From Hoeflea sp. (GTDB lineage: Bacteria > Pseudomonadota > Alphaproteobacteria > Rhizobiales > Rhizobiaceae): a DNA stretch of 64,000 nt. The DNA is taken from positions 1-64,000 of the forward strand of contig JACKJT010000003.1 of NCBI GenBank assembly GCA_020637795.1, in the 5' to 3' direction. A program made the translations under genes and the position numbers. A model generated the notes under the pieces. That model saw only the letters and a list, made by a program, of their open reading frames with translations, did no database searches and had not been told where the DNA came from. Positions 52,539 to 62,330 of this stretch are shown in pieces. Position 1 is the stretch's first letter, and the number at the start of each line of letters is the position of its first letter.

Positions 52539-54566
52539 TCAGCTGCCGCGGCCGCCCTTGATGCGGCCGGAGAGAACGCCGAAACCGTCGATGATGGCTT
52601 CCTGGTTTTCAAGCCGCGCCACTTCGAGCTGGACTTCCTGCAACGCCAGCATCAGTCCCGGGATTGCCTCGCCGTCGCCGGCCTCCGTGGCCTCGGCGAT
52701 ATCGCGCTCGAGCTCGGCCTTCTGCCATTTGAGCGCGCGGGTGCGCTTGTGCAGCGACAGCGCCTGCTGGTAGCCCTCGCGCGCATCTTCGGACGCCGCT
52801 TCCACCGTGGCCGTCCAGATCCGGGCATTGCGGATCTGCGCCTCGAGCCGGGCGATGAACTCGCCCTGCCCGTCGGCCTCGAGCGCCGCAAAGAGCCGCT
52901 CGCGGTCAAACCGGCCGCCGACCGAGGCCGCATCGAGCATCACCTGCCAGACCCGCATCAGGCCCTTGTCGTCGAACTCCAGCGCCGCCAGCTCGTCGAA
53001 CTCGTCGTGCAGCATCTGCGGGTGATTGGCCACCGTCATCACCAGCACGGTTTCCCTGAGCGACGGCATGGCGCCGTGGCCCCGCACCAGCCCCGACTGG
53101 GTCAGCCGCTCGGAAACGGCCATGGTGCGCGCCGACTGCAATCCGCCGCCGCGTCCCTCGCCCGGACGGCCGCCGCGCCCACCTCCCCGGTCAAAGCCGC
53201 CCCGGTCAAATCCGCCGCGCCCATAGGATCCGCCGCCGGACTTGCCCTGGTCGCGGTTGCCGTAGCGCGGGCCGCCGCCGAAAAACGCCTGCATGCGGTC
53301 GCGCATGTCCTGCTGGTAATGCCGCCTGAGGCTTTCATCCGCGATCAGCGACGTGGTCTGCCTGAGCTTGGCCTCGAGCTCGGCGCGGCTTTCGGGTGTC
53401 TCGAACACGCCGCCGCCTGCCTCGCGCGACCACACCACATCGGCCAGTGGACGCGCCGAGGCGATCACCTGGTCGAACGGCGCGCGCCCGTCATGGCGGA
53501 CCAGATCGTCGGGATCCTTGCCCGGCGGCAGAACCGCGATCCTCAGCGACCGGCCGGGCGCGATATGCGGCAGGGCCAGGTCGACGGTGCGGTGGGCGGC
53601 GCGCTGGCCTGCCTCGTCGCCGTCAAAGCAGAGTACCGGCTGCGGCGTCACCCGCCACATGAGCTTGAGCTGGTTTTCGCCCAGCGCCGTGCCGAGCGGC
53701 GCCACCACATTGTCGATGCCCGCCTGCGCCAGCGCGATGACGTCCATATAGCCCTCGACCACGATCAGCGTGCCGTCGGGACCGCAGGCGCGCCGGGCGC
53801 GGGCATAGTTGTAGAGAACATTTCCCTTGTGGAAGAGCTCGGTCTCGTTGGAATTGAGATACTTGGCCGGCGCGCCGGGCGAAAGCGCCCGGCCGCCGAA
53901 GGCGATCACCCGCTCGCGTGACGACAGGATCGGGAACATGATCCGGTCGCGGAAGCGGTCGTAGGACACCGGGATTTCCGGTCCGTGTACCACCAGCCCG
54001 CAAGCCTCGATCTGTTCTTTGTCGACACCGCGTGACGCCAGGTGCTCCTTCAGCGCGCTGCGACTGTCGGGGCTGTAGCCGAGACGGAAGGCAGCGATCG
54101 TCCGCCCCGACAGGCCACGGTCGCGCAAATAGGCCCTGGCCTTGGCGCCCTGCGGTCCCTGCAGCTGGTTTTCGAAGAAGGAGGCCGCCATTTCCATGAC
54201 ATCCTCGAGGCTGGCGCGCTGACGCTCGCGCCGTGCCTCCTGCGGGTCCTGCACCGGCATCGGGATACCGGCCATGTCGGCCACGCGCTGCACCGCTTCG
54301 GGAAAATTCAGGCTTTCGAGCTCGGTGAGAAACTTGAAATGATCCCCCGACACGCCGCAGCCGAAGCAATGATAGCGGCCCTTGCGGTCCTCGCAGTGAA
54401 AGCTCGGAGATTTCTCGCCATGGAACGGGCAGCAGGCCCACCAGTCGCCGCGCGAGGTGTTGGTTTTCTTCCGGTCCCAGGTCACATGACGGCCGATCAC
54501 GTCCGAGATCGGAACGCGTTCGCGGATGTCGTCAAGAAAGGACGGTGAAAACCGCAATATCGGCAC
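52539..54566 (-). CDS. dnaG: DNA primase
   Basis: The 675-residue primase makes RNA primers for replication. The N-terminal CHC2 zinc domain is CPFHGEKSPSFHCEDRKGRYHCFGCG (shown in part: CPFHGEKSPSF, HCFGCG; about 46-70). The RNA-polymerase domain has the TOPRIM motifs VVEGYMDVIAL and CFDGDEAGQRAAHR (about 270-325). The C-terminal DnaB-interaction region follows a Gly/Arg-rich linker (about 430-480) that is unusually long: repeats of GGFDRGG and GRGG. It lies upstream of rpoD, as in most bacteria. Confidence 0.97.
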   Translation of the reverse strand: MPILRFSPSFLDDIRERVPISDVIGRHVTWDRKKTNTSRGDWWACCPFHGEKSPSFHCEDRKGRYHCFGCGVSGDHFKFLTELESLNFPEAVQRVADMAGIPMPVQDPQEARRERQRASLEDVMEMAASFFENQLQGPQGAKARAYLRDRGLSGRTIAAFRLGYSPDSRSALKEHLASRGVDKEQIEACGLVVHGPEIPVSYDRFRDRIMFPILSSRERVIAFGGRALSPGAPAKYLNSNETELFHKGNVLYNYARARRACGPDGTLIVVEGYMDVIALAQAGIDNVVAPLGTALGENQLKLMWRVTPQPVLCFDGDEAGQRAAHRTVDLALPHIAPGRSLRIAVLPPGKDPDDLVRHDGRAPFDQVIASARPLADVVWSREAGGGVFETPESRAELEAKLRQTTSLIADESLRRHYQQDMRDRMQAFFGGGPRYGNRDQGKSGGGSYGRGGFDRGGFDRGGGRGGRPGEGRGGGLQSARTMAVSERLTQSGLVRGHGAMPSLRETVLVMTVANHPQMLHDEFDELAALEFDDKGLMRVWQVMLDAASVGGRFDRERLFAALEADGQGEFIARLEAQIRNARIWTATVEAASEDAREGYQQALSLHKRTRALKWQKAELERDIAEATEAGDGEAIPGLMLALQEVQLEVARLENQEAIIDGFGVLSGRIKGGRGS

Positions 54567-54913
54567 GCCTCCGGGCGCTGGGCAGGAACGGGTTGAAGAT
54601 CACGTCTATATAGGCATGGCCACCGGCGCTGGCAAAGGCCTTGGCGCCGCACTCCCCGTTATGCACACCGGCCGGGCAGTCGACGATCCGTTTTCGCGAT
54701 TTGTCCGCAAAAGCACCGGTCTCTAAAACTTTACGCATATTAGAAAACGCCGATAAATAATTTGCTCTTACAAATTGACTGAAGCAATGAAAATGTAAAC
54801 CGCGGTCATGATGACGCCGGCCATTGCCAAGCCGCTAACTTCGGCATGTTCAGGGATATTTCAAACGAGTGCGGGCCGGCGATTTGCCGGATCTCAGCCT
54901 CGGGGCGGCACCC
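54567..54913. other. Divergent promoter region of dnaG and the EAL gene
   Basis: No gene is supported. The middle (54720-54800) is AT-rich and is the probable site of promoters in both directions. Confidence 0.4.
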
Positions 54914-56725
54914 ATGGCTAAAAGAGCGATACAGTACGGCATCGGCATCAACTCCCTGGGATTCAGGCTGACGGCGATCTACGTCACCCTGGCAGCCATG
55001 TGCCTGGCCCTCGCGACCATACCATTTCTTTCCGAGCACAGCGTATCGGACACGGTACTCCACATGAAAATGGCAATTGCCGGTCTCATCGCGACCGCGA
55101 TCCTGATGGCCCTGATGAGCCGCAGGGTGACCGGTCCGATCCGCCAGCTGACCGATGTCGCCAGGAAGGTCGCGGACGGTAATCTCGATGCGAATGTGCC
55201 GGTGGATTGTTCCTGTGAAATCGGCGGGCTTGGTGCGAGCATGCGCACCATGGTCAGCCGTTTGCAGGCTTCGACGACCGAAATCCGTCAACTGGCCAAT
55301 CACGACCTCATCACCGGTCTTCCCAACCGGCACCGTTTCCAGACCCTGCTTGAGCGACAGACCGGCTTTGTCGACGCCGATGGAGCACCGGCGAGCGGCT
55401 CGGTGTTCTTTATCGACGTGATTGACCTGCGCAAGGTCAACGACCGGTTCGGCCATGAGACATCCGACCAGCTTTTCAAGATGATCGCCAGCCTGCTCGT
55501 CGAGGCCTCGCCCTGCAACGGCCATGGCGCAAACCTTCGCAATTCGGGCAGCGACAAGGCCGTCCGCGAACCTGTCCTGGCGCGTTTTGGGGGTACGGAA
55601 CTCGTGCTGTCCGTGCCGGGCCTGACCGATCCGGACGGGATCGCGTCGGTGGCAAAGCGACTGCACGCCGCGCTGGCAGGCGGCGTCAAGGCCTCCGGCC
55701 GCCAGTTTCATCCCGCTATCGCCATCGGCATCGCCCGCTACCCGCAGGATTCGGCGTCGGCCACCAAGGTCAAACAATATGCAGCCCTTGCCTGCAACAA
55801 TTCCATGGCCCTTTCGGACGCGGAGAAGACCGCCCTGTTTCAACCCTGGATGCTCGAAGTCCTGAAATCCCGCGAAACCATGGAGCGCGACCTGCGCACC
55901 GCCATCGCCGATGGCCAGTTCGAGGTCTACTACCAGCCCAAGGTCAGTGCGCTCGACTGGACCGTAACCGGTGTCGAGGCGCTGGTCCGGCTCAACCACC
56001 CGGAGCGCGGCGTGGTCGGCCCCGGCGAATTCATAGAGATTGCCGAGATGACCGGGCTTATCGGTGACATCGGCCTGATCGTGCTGGAGGAAGCCGTGTC
56101 CCAGTGCGCCGAATGGCACCGCGCGGGTCAGTCGACCGAAGTCTCGATCAATGTCTCCATCGAGCAATTCAAGAATGCCGAGTTCGCGAATCTGGTCATC
56201 GCCATACTCAAGGAACATCAATGCCCGGCCGATCTCATCACCATCGAGATCACCGAAACGATCGCTCATACCAACATCACCGGCGTCGCCGACCATATCA
56301 AGGCGCTGAGGGCTGTCGGGGTCCGTATCGCCATTGACGATTTCGGCACGGGGTACTCGAACCTGGCGCAGCTCACCGGCCTGAAGTTCGACATTCTGAA
56401 AGTCGATCGCTCGTTCGTCTCCGGCATCGACAGCGAGGGCAAGGCAAGGGAAGTTTCCCGGTCCATCATCCAGCTCGGCAAGAACCTCGGATGCCGCGTG
56501 GTGGTCGAGGGAACAGAAACCCCGGGACAAGTGGCCGCGGCCGCGCAGCTTGGATGCGATGAAATCCAGGGTTTCTTCTTCTCAAAGCCGATGAAGCGCT
56601 GCGACTTCGACGCGTGGAAAGACCTCAGAACCCGAAATCCGGTGCAAGACACATTTCACCGGGCAGTTGCCGGCGGCGGCCTCATGCAGGTACCGGCGGC
56701 GCAGGACAGGCTGGCTGCAAGCTAG
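54914..56725 (+). CDS. Membrane GGDEF-EAL protein with degenerate GGDEF motif
   Basis: The 603-residue protein has two N-terminal TM helices (about 15-40 and 52-72), a HAMP-like segment (RRVTGPIRQLTDVARKVADGNLD), a GGDEF domain whose active loop reads GGTEL (Gly226-Leu230), and an EAL domain starting at EAL355-357. The EAL part keeps its catalytic residues (ISINVS-type SINVS, IEITE, IDDFGTGYS, LKVDRSFV, VEGTE). It should degrade c-di-GMP and not make it; the GGDEF part may bind GTP as a regulator. ATG 54914 was preferred over GTG 54869; both have weak ribosome sites. Confidence 0.87.
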   Translation: MAKRAIQYGIGINSLGFRLTAIYVTLAAMCLALATIPFLSEHSVSDTVLHMKMAIAGLIATAILMALMSRRVTGPIRQLTDVARKVADGNLDANVPVDCSCEIGGLGASMRTMVSRLQASTTEIRQLANHDLITGLPNRHRFQTLLERQTGFVDADGAPASGSVFFIDVIDLRKVNDRFGHETSDQLFKMIASLLVEASPCNGHGANLRNSGSDKAVREPVLARFGGTELVLSVPGLTDPDGIASVAKRLHAALAGGVKASGRQFHPAIAIGIARYPQDSASATKVKQYAALACNNSMALSDAEKTALFQPWMLEVLKSRETMERDLRTAIADGQFEVYYQPKVSALDWTVTGVEALVRLNHPERGVVGPGEFIEIAEMTGLIGDIGLIVLEEAVSQCAEWHRAGQSTEVSINVSIEQFKNAEFANLVIAILKEHQCPADLITIEITETIAHTNITGVADHIKALRAVGVRIAIDDFGTGYSNLAQLTGLKFDILKVDRSFVSGIDSEGKAREVSRSIIQLGKNLGCRVVVEGTETPGQVAAAAQLGCDEIQGFFFSKPMKRCDFDAWKDLRTRNPVQDTFHRAVAGGGLMQVPAAQDRLAAS

Positions 56726-56742
56726 TCAGCGGCCGGCCTGTC

Positions 56743-57483
56743 CTACTTGAACAGGCCGAGCCGGATCGCGTAGACCACGGCCTGCGTCCGGTTGGAACAC
56801 CCGAGCTTCTTGGTCGCAATCGTGGCGTAGTGATTGACCGTATGTTCCGACAGCCCGGTGATCCGCGCGATTTCCGGGCTGGTCTTGCCTTCGGCGGTCC
56901 ACCTGAGAATCTCGACTTCCCGGTCATTGAGAACCGATTTCGCCGCGTGATCGGCCATGCTGATCCGGGAGATCTGTTCGATCAGCATGGAGGCAAACAG
57001 CGACAGCGTCGACAACTCCTCCGCCGACAGCGGATCACGGTCGCCCATGAAGGACACCGCGTGGCGCAGGCCGTGGGTGTCATGAACCGGAAAATACACG
57101 CCCATTGTCAGGTCGAAGCGGCCAAACAGTTCATTGGCATTCTGCGGCTCTTCACCGGGCCGGCTCTTGTTGACGTCCGCAACCGTGAAAACAAGCGGCG
57201 TGATCTGCTTGCGCAACTGGTCCAGAATCGGGCTGTTCCTGGCAAGGCCCAACCGGTCGTAACCTGCGATCAGTTCCGGCGGCCAGCTCGAGATCGTCGC
57301 CATGCTGGCAATCGAACTGTCATCGCCCGCGGATGACGAAGGCAGGGTGATCACGGAAAAATAGCGAAATCCGTAGCTCAGGCACACCTTGCGCAGCACC
57401 TGCATGGCGTCGAAGATGGTCCGGATACCCCCGATCACGTCGAATGGCTGGGCGGAATAGGCCGGGTTCTGGAAAAAGGTCAC
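56743..57483 (-). CDS. LuxR-family regulator with autoinducer-binding-like domain
   Basis: The 246-residue protein has an N-terminal ligand-binding domain of the autoinducer type (about 20-165, with FRYFSVITLP, ELIAGYDRLGLARNSPIL, HAVSFMGDRDPLSAEEL) and a C-terminal LuxR HTH (about 180-246: LNDREVEILRWTAEGKTSPEIARITGLSEHTVNHYATIATKKLGCSNRTQAV). No luxI gene is adjacent, so it is an orphan. Its start overlaps the PAS gene stop. Confidence 0.88.
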   Translation of the reverse strand: MTFFQNPAYSAQPFDVIGGIRTIFDAMQVLRKVCLSYGFRYFSVITLPSSSAGDDSSIASMATISSWPPELIAGYDRLGLARNSPILDQLRKQITPLVFTVADVNKSRPGEEPQNANELFGRFDLTMGVYFPVHDTHGLRHAVSFMGDRDPLSAEELSTLSLFASMLIEQISRISMADHAAKSVLNDREVEILRWTAEGKTSPEIARITGLSEHTVNHYATIATKKLGCSNRTQAVVYAIRLGLFK

Positions 57484-57950
57484 GGCCCCTCCCCTTCCAG
57501 AACCACCGCGCGCACCATGTCCTGGTACTCATGGCAATATCCGATCAGCTCGCCGCCCTGGTCAGCCCGGAATCGTCCGGCCACGGCAATCAGCCGGTAA
57601 GCTCCGGAGCTCCCCTTCACCCGCATGACGAAACGGAAGCCGTTGCGCCGGGTCGTCGCTGATTCCAGCAATGCCTCGATGACGGCAACATCTTCGGGAT
57701 GGTAGCAGGCCAGCATCTGGACCAGGCTAACCGTCCCCGACGCAGTCTCCATGCCATGAATGCGCGCTGCATCCTCGGACCAGAATACCAGTCCCGACCC
57801 GATATCCAGCCGCCAGATCCCCAACGGCACGATGGAACCAAGCAGATCCACAACTTCGTTGCTGGAGACACCGACGTGATCCCAGCTCTGTTCGGGAAAA
57901 TGACGATCGACGTGATCAAAATGGATGTGCGAAGCGCTATTGAGCATCAT
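57480..57950 (-). CDS. PAS-domain protein coupled to the LuxR regulator
   Basis: The 156-residue protein is a single PAS domain (about 30-145: VPLGIWRLDIGSGLVFWSEDAARIHGM, YHPEDVAVIEALLESATTRRNGFRFVMRVKGSSGAYRLIAVAGRFRADQGGELIGYCHEYQD). It has no output domain. The stop overlaps the LuxR start by ATGA, so the pair is translated together. The PAS protein may be the sensor partner that modulates the LuxR protein. Confidence 0.82.
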   Translation of the reverse strand: MMLNSASHIHFDHVDRHFPEQSWDHVGVSSNEVVDLLGSIVPLGIWRLDIGSGLVFWSEDAARIHGMETASGTVSLVQMLACYHPEDVAVIEALLESATTRRNGFRFVMRVKGSSGAYRLIAVAGRFRADQGGELIGYCHEYQDMVRAVVLEGEGP

Positions 57951-58172
57951 GTCTTGTCCTATCCGCGGTTCGGGCCGACTTTGACCCGCGAATCAACCGC
58001 ATGCAGAATGTCACCGGTTATAGGCGATCATTGATCGGGTACACTCCCAGAAATCAAGGGTATAACCGCCGTCAGAAAACTGTGATGTACTCGGTTGCTG
58101 GCAACGTCCCCGTACCTCCGCCTCCACCCGGACGTACAGGGATGCTCTTGAGCCGCGGCACAATGGCCCAGC

Positions 58173-58625
58173 CTACTGCAACAGGCCCTTGACCATGCCG
58201 CAGGCCTTGGAGAAATCCATCTGGCCCGGATAGCGCTCCTTGAGCACGTTCATGCACTTGCCCATGTCGCGCAGGCCCGAGGCCCCGGTTTCCGAGACCA
58301 CCGACTTGCACAACTCGCGCACTTTCTCTTCCGGCAGCTGCTGCGGCAGAAACTGCCGGATGATGGCAATTTCGTCACGCTCCTGCTGGGCAAGCTCAAG
58401 CCGCGCGTTTTCCTCGTAGATCGCGGCCGATTCCTCGCGCTGCTTGATCATCTTGGTCAGGATCTGGAGGATATCCTCATCGCTGACGGGATCCTTGCCT
58501 GTGCCGCGATTGGCGATATCACGATCCTTGATCGCAGCCTGGATCAGCCGCAGTGTCGACATCCGGCGCGTATCCTTGGCGCGAATCGCATCCTTGAGCG
58601 TTTCGCTAAAACGTTCACGCATCAT
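58173..58625 (-). CDS. YqeY-like (GatB/Yqey domain) protein
   Basis: The 150-residue protein belongs to the YqeY family, related to the C-terminal domain of GatB: MRERFSETLKDAIRAKDTRRMSTLRLIQAAIKDRDIA, DEDILQILTKMIKQREESAAIYEENARLELAQQERDEIAII, ending GQMDFSKACGMVKGLL. Probably involved in tRNA-linked amidotransfer or a tRNA-binding function. ATG 58625 follows GGAGAAAG. It is divergent from carA, the usual rhizobial arrangement. Confidence 0.92.
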   Translation of the reverse strand: MMRERFSETLKDAIRAKDTRRMSTLRLIQAAIKDRDIANRGTGKDPVSDEDILQILTKMIKQREESAAIYEENARLELAQQERDEIAIIRQFLPQQLPEEKVRELCKSVVSETGASGLRDMGKCMNVLKERYPGQMDFSKACGMVKGLLQ

Positions 58626-58670
58626 GTAACTTTCTCCGGCAGTTCCTTCTCGACCCTTTCGGGCCCGCAT

Positions 58671-58929
58671 GTGCAGGAGCAGAGGATTACCCCTTTGGCT
58701 GCATCCTGTTCAAGCGAATTATTGAGGGGGCGTAAGCACGGTCCTGATTGACCGCGGCTTGTGCCTTCTCTATTTACCGGCGTTTGAAAGACCGGACCAA
58801 GATCCATACGTCGCGGGAACTGCTGACCGCGGGTGGTTTCCGGAGATCTTAAATGGCGATGCCCCGCTCGAACATCAAGGGGCCTTAGCCCGGTGAAAGA
58901 CCGGCTTTTCAGCTGTGAACGGAGTTGAC
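58671..58929. other. Divergent yqeY-carA promoter region
   Basis: No gene is supported. Short open frames are present, but none has a start with a ribosome site. It must hold the promoters of both neighbours. Confidence 0.4.
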
Positions 58930-60126
58930 ATGACCACGAGCCCCTGGACCGAGACGAAACCAACAGCCGTCCTGGTTTTTGCCGACGGCACCGTTATCAA
59001 AGGCCATGGCGTCGGCGCCACCGGCCAGGCCTGTGCCGAGGTCTGCTTCAACACCGCGCTGACCGGATACCAGGAAATTCTCACCGACCCGTCCTATCTC
59101 GGGCAGATCGTCACCTTCACGTTCCCGCACATCGGCAACATCGGCGCCAATGACGAGGACATCGAGGATCTCACCCCTGCCGCCCACATCGGCGCGGTCG
59201 GCGCGGTCTTCAAGGCCAACATCACCGATCCCTCCAACTACCGTTCCGCCGGACACTTCGACGCATGGCTCAAGGCCCGCGGCATCATCGGGCTGTCGGG
59301 CGTCGACACCCGCGCGCTGACCGCCTGGATCCGCGAAAACGGCGCACCGAATGCCGTCATCGCCCATGACCCGTCGGGCAATTTCGACATCGAGGCGCTG
59401 ACCGCCAAGGCGGCCGAATGGAGCGGACTGGAAGGCCTCGACCTTGCCAAGGACGCCACCTCGGGCCAGTCGTCGAGCTGGACTGAGACTCCATGGGTGT
59501 GGGACGAGGGCTTTGCCGAAGCCGGCGAACCCGTCGCCCACATCGTCGCCATCGATTACGGCGTCAAGCGCAACATCCTCAGGCTGTTCTCGGGCCTTGG
59601 CTGCAAGGTCACCGTGGTCCCGGCGACGATGAGCGCCGAGGACATTCTCGCCATGTCGCCCGACGGCATCTTTCTGTCGAACGGCCCCGGCGACCCGGCG
59701 GCGACCGGCGAATACGCCGTGCCGGTGATCCGCAAGCTGATCGACAGCGGTCTTCCGGTCTTCGGCATCTGCCTTGGTCACCAGATGCTGGCGCTGGCGC
59801 TGGGCGGCGCCACGGTGAAGATGCACCAGGGCCACCACGGCGCCAATCACCCGGTCAAGGACTACACCACCGGCAAGGTCGAGATCGTGTCGATGAACCA
59901 CGGCTTCGCGGTCGACGCCAAGAGCCTGCCCGAAGGCGTCGAGGAAACCCATGTCTCGCTGTTCGACGGCTCCAACTGCGGCCTGCGGCTGGTCGGCAAG
60001 CCGGTGTTCTCGGTGCAGCATCACCCGGAAGCCTCGCCCGGCCCGCAGGACAGCCACTACCTGTTCCGCCGCTTCATGAACATGGTGGCCGAACGCAAGG
60101 GCCTGCCGGCGCTGGCCGAGCGTTGA
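58930..60126 (+). CDS. carA: Carbamoyl-phosphate synthase small subunit
   Basis: The 398-residue glutaminase subunit of carbamoyl-phosphate synthase supplies ammonia to CarB for arginine and pyrimidine synthesis. The N-terminal CPSase small domain (VLVFADGTVIKGHGVGATG, EVCFNTALTGYQEILTDPSY) is followed by a class I glutamine amidotransferase: Cys281 in FGICLGHQ and His365/Glu367 in VQHHPEASPGP. ATG 58930 follows CGGAG. carB is not in the window. Confidence 0.98.
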   Translation: MTTSPWTETKPTAVLVFADGTVIKGHGVGATGQACAEVCFNTALTGYQEILTDPSYLGQIVTFTFPHIGNIGANDEDIEDLTPAAHIGAVGAVFKANITDPSNYRSAGHFDAWLKARGIIGLSGVDTRALTAWIRENGAPNAVIAHDPSGNFDIEALTAKAAEWSGLEGLDLAKDATSGQSSSWTETPWVWDEGFAEAGEPVAHIVAIDYGVKRNILRLFSGLGCKVTVVPATMSAEDILAMSPDGIFLSNGPGDPAATGEYAVPVIRKLIDSGLPVFGICLGHQMLALALGGATVKMHQGHHGANHPVKDYTTGKVEIVSMNHGFAVDAKSLPEGVEETHVSLFDGSNCGLRLVGKPVFSVQHHPEASPGPQDSHYLFRRFMNMVAERKGLPALAER

Positions 60127-60232
60127 GAGCAGAAGACCTGGTTCCGGCCGGTGTTGAAATCCACGGTCTGGGCCAAGATCGGGATGACGATACCAACCCG
60201 GCCCTGTCGCTCATGATGCATGGAGAAGCGCG

Positions 60233-60640
60233 ATGATTGGCTACGTTACCGTCGGCGCCGATGATCTGACTCTTGCCGAGCGGTTTTACTCGGCCTTCCT
60301 GCCGCGCCTCGGCTACGGCCTCGAATTCTCGCATGAAGGTCTGAGCTACTCGATCCCCGGCACGTATGCCCCCGGCAGTGAACCGCCCGATTTCTACGTC
60401 AAGCCGCCCTTTGACGGGCAGGCCGCCTCCGCCGGCAACGGCGCCATGGTGGCTTTCCAGATACCGACCCAGGCCATGGTCCGCGAGCTCCACGCGGCAG
60501 CCCTCGCGGCAGGCGGGCGAGACGAGGGCGCGCCCGGCTTTCGCGCCGCCTACAGCGCGCATTTCTACGTGGGCTATCTCCGCGACCCGCAAGGCAACAA
60601 GATTGCGCTCTTCTGCGACACCCGCAACGAACCCGTGTAG
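60233..60640 (+). CDS. VOC-family (glyoxalase/bleomycin-resistance fold) protein
   Basis: The 135-residue protein has the paired beta-alpha-beta-beta-beta modules: MIGYVTVGADDLTLAERFYSAFLPRLGYGLEFSHEG and FYVGYLRDPQGNKIALFCDT, with a metal-site-like His/Glu pattern incomplete in this copy. The substrate is unknown. Confidence 0.85.
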   Translation: MIGYVTVGADDLTLAERFYSAFLPRLGYGLEFSHEGLSYSIPGTYAPGSEPPDFYVKPPFDGQAASAGNGAMVAFQIPTQAMVRELHAAALAAGGRDEGAPGFRAAYSAHFYVGYLRDPQGNKIALFCDTRNEPV

Positions 60641-60663
60641 CCGCGCTGCCCCGCCAGTCAGGC

Positions 60664-61977
60664 CTAAAGCGCGGCCATATAGGTCGGCAGTTCTTCCATG
60701 CTGGGCACGACGATCAGCCGCTCGACCTCGCCGTTCTTGAAGGCGGTCAGGAAGCGATCGTATTTCTTGAAGACCACACAGCCGTTGGACTGGGAGCGGT
60801 CGCCGCCGCCCACATACATGTAGGTGTGGGCCAGCAGGCCGTCGCGGTTGTATTTCTTGCGGCCGTCGGCAGGCAGAAGACGGATGGCCTCGACGCCGTG
60901 GAAGCGGCTCTCGCGCATCCGCAGATTGTAGAGATTGGGCGGTGTGGGACCGCGGTTCTTGGCGGTGACGTAGCGCGGATCGTCCTGCATGTGCGCCAGG
61001 CCCGAATGCGCCTCGAGCTTTTCACCATTGGGCATGTGGACCGTTGCCGAGCCGATATCGTAGACGGCCACCTTGGACCCGGGGCCGGGAAGCCCCTTGC
61101 CGCCACGGCTGCCGAACAGCCGGCCGAAAATCCCGCCCGGTGTCGCCTCCTCATTGGCCACATCCGGGTTCGCATAGGCCAAGGCGCCGGACGTCTCCTT
61201 CTTCGCGGTGGACCGCGCCGGGCGCGGCGCCGGAACGATTTCGGGCTGCGGCATCGCGGCCTGCGGCTGCGCCGCGTCTGCACCTGCGCGTTCCGCGATC
61301 CGCGGACGGGGTTCCGGCACGGGAATGGCCATGGCCAACATCATATCGCCATCGGTATCGTTATCGCCGCCGGCCGCCACGTCGCCGCCGCGCGCCCCGG
61401 CCCTGCCGGAACCATCGGTCTCATCGTCGATTTCGGCCAGCGCCAGGGCAATCAGGATCGCCGAGGAGAACGGATCCCGTGTGTCGGGCATGGGCGCCGG
61501 CCCTGTCCGTTGATCCCAGTGCGAGACCTGCGGTGCAACCGCGCCGGCCGCGCGCATTGGCTCGCCCTTGACGGAAACTCCGGAAGTCCAGGTGTCGTGA
61601 AAGACGGTCGAGGCCTGCTCCGGCAGTCCGGTTCCGGAAAAACGCTGCGGATCGATGTCGGCGAGAAGCGGCGTGGCAGCCTGCTTTAAGGCGTCGCGAT
61701 CTGCCAGGGCGCGCGAAGCCGGGGCGACGCGTGGTTGCTTGTGGGCACGGCCCGGATCAAACGCGCCGGTATGGACGGCCGCCGGCGTCGAGGTGTGCAG
61801 CGAGGCGGGCATGGCGACGAAGGCGGCGGTCAATTGGGAAGATCCCTCGGCCAGCAGCGAGGTCGCGGCAAGCCACGCCAAGATGCCGAGCATCGCCGCG
61901 GCGGGCGCGACAAAGGGAAGTCCGGTCAAGCGGATTCGCGAACCACAAACGCCATCGGTCAAGAATATCGTCCCCAC
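60664..61977 (-). CDS. Tlde1/DUF2778-domain protein (L,D-transpeptidase-like)
   Basis: The 437-residue protein has an N-terminal hydrophobic segment (about 18-44, LPFVAPAAAMLGILAWLAATSLLA), a long disordered Ala/Pro/Asp-rich region and a C-terminal domain (about 290-437: KVAVYDIGSATVHMPNGEKLEAHSG, RGPTPPNLYNLRMRESRFHG, HTYMYVGGGDRSQSNGC). His384 and Ser397-Asn398-Gly399-Cys400 give the H...SxGC catalytic pattern of L,D-transpeptidases, the Tlde1 family. It probably acts on peptidoglycan in the periplasm. No type VI secretion genes are adjacent. Confidence 0.85.
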   Translation of the reverse strand: MGTIFLTDGVCGSRIRLTGLPFVAPAAAMLGILAWLAATSLLAEGSSQLTAAFVAMPASLHTSTPAAVHTGAFDPGRAHKQPRVAPASRALADRDALKQAATPLLADIDPQRFSGTGLPEQASTVFHDTWTSGVSVKGEPMRAAGAVAPQVSHWDQRTGPAPMPDTRDPFSSAILIALALAEIDDETDGSGRAGARGGDVAAGGDNDTDGDMMLAMAIPVPEPRPRIAERAGADAAQPQAAMPQPEIVPAPRPARSTAKKETSGALAYANPDVANEEATPGGIFGRLFGSRGGKGLPGPGSKVAVYDIGSATVHMPNGEKLEAHSGLAHMQDDPRYVTAKNRGPTPPNLYNLRMRESRFHGVEAIRLLPADGRKKYNRDGLLAHTYMYVGGGDRSQSNGCVVFKKYDRFLTAFKNGEVERLIVVPSMEELPTYMAAL

Positions 61978-62330
61978 GTGTCTATGCCATTGTCAGCGGG
62001 CCGTTGTCAGCGCGCCGTTGTCAGCGGTCGGCCGCGGCGCGAAAAAGCGCTCCGTCCACGCCGGCGACCGCGCCTTCAGGTGGCCCGCGCCAATCGGCCA
62101 TCTACCGCCAACCTTCGCAGATTCGGGCCATGCAGGCCTTGATCCAGGTCACTGACCAGAATAGCTGCGTATGGTTAAGGAATGGCTGTCGGAACCCCTC
62201 CCTGCGAGACGGTAAATAACCACGCGAATTCGGCCAGACTGTGGCGGCATCGACACAGCTCGGGCGCCCGCGCGGCCGGACTGACCGCGGCAGGGAACGC
62301 CCGCCGCGGCGATTGGCAAAACGCCGGCGC

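Noticed and set aside
54806..56530. A 574-codon minus-strand frame across the EAL gene
   Set aside because: It is antisense to a complete GGDEF-EAL protein and has no domain of its own.
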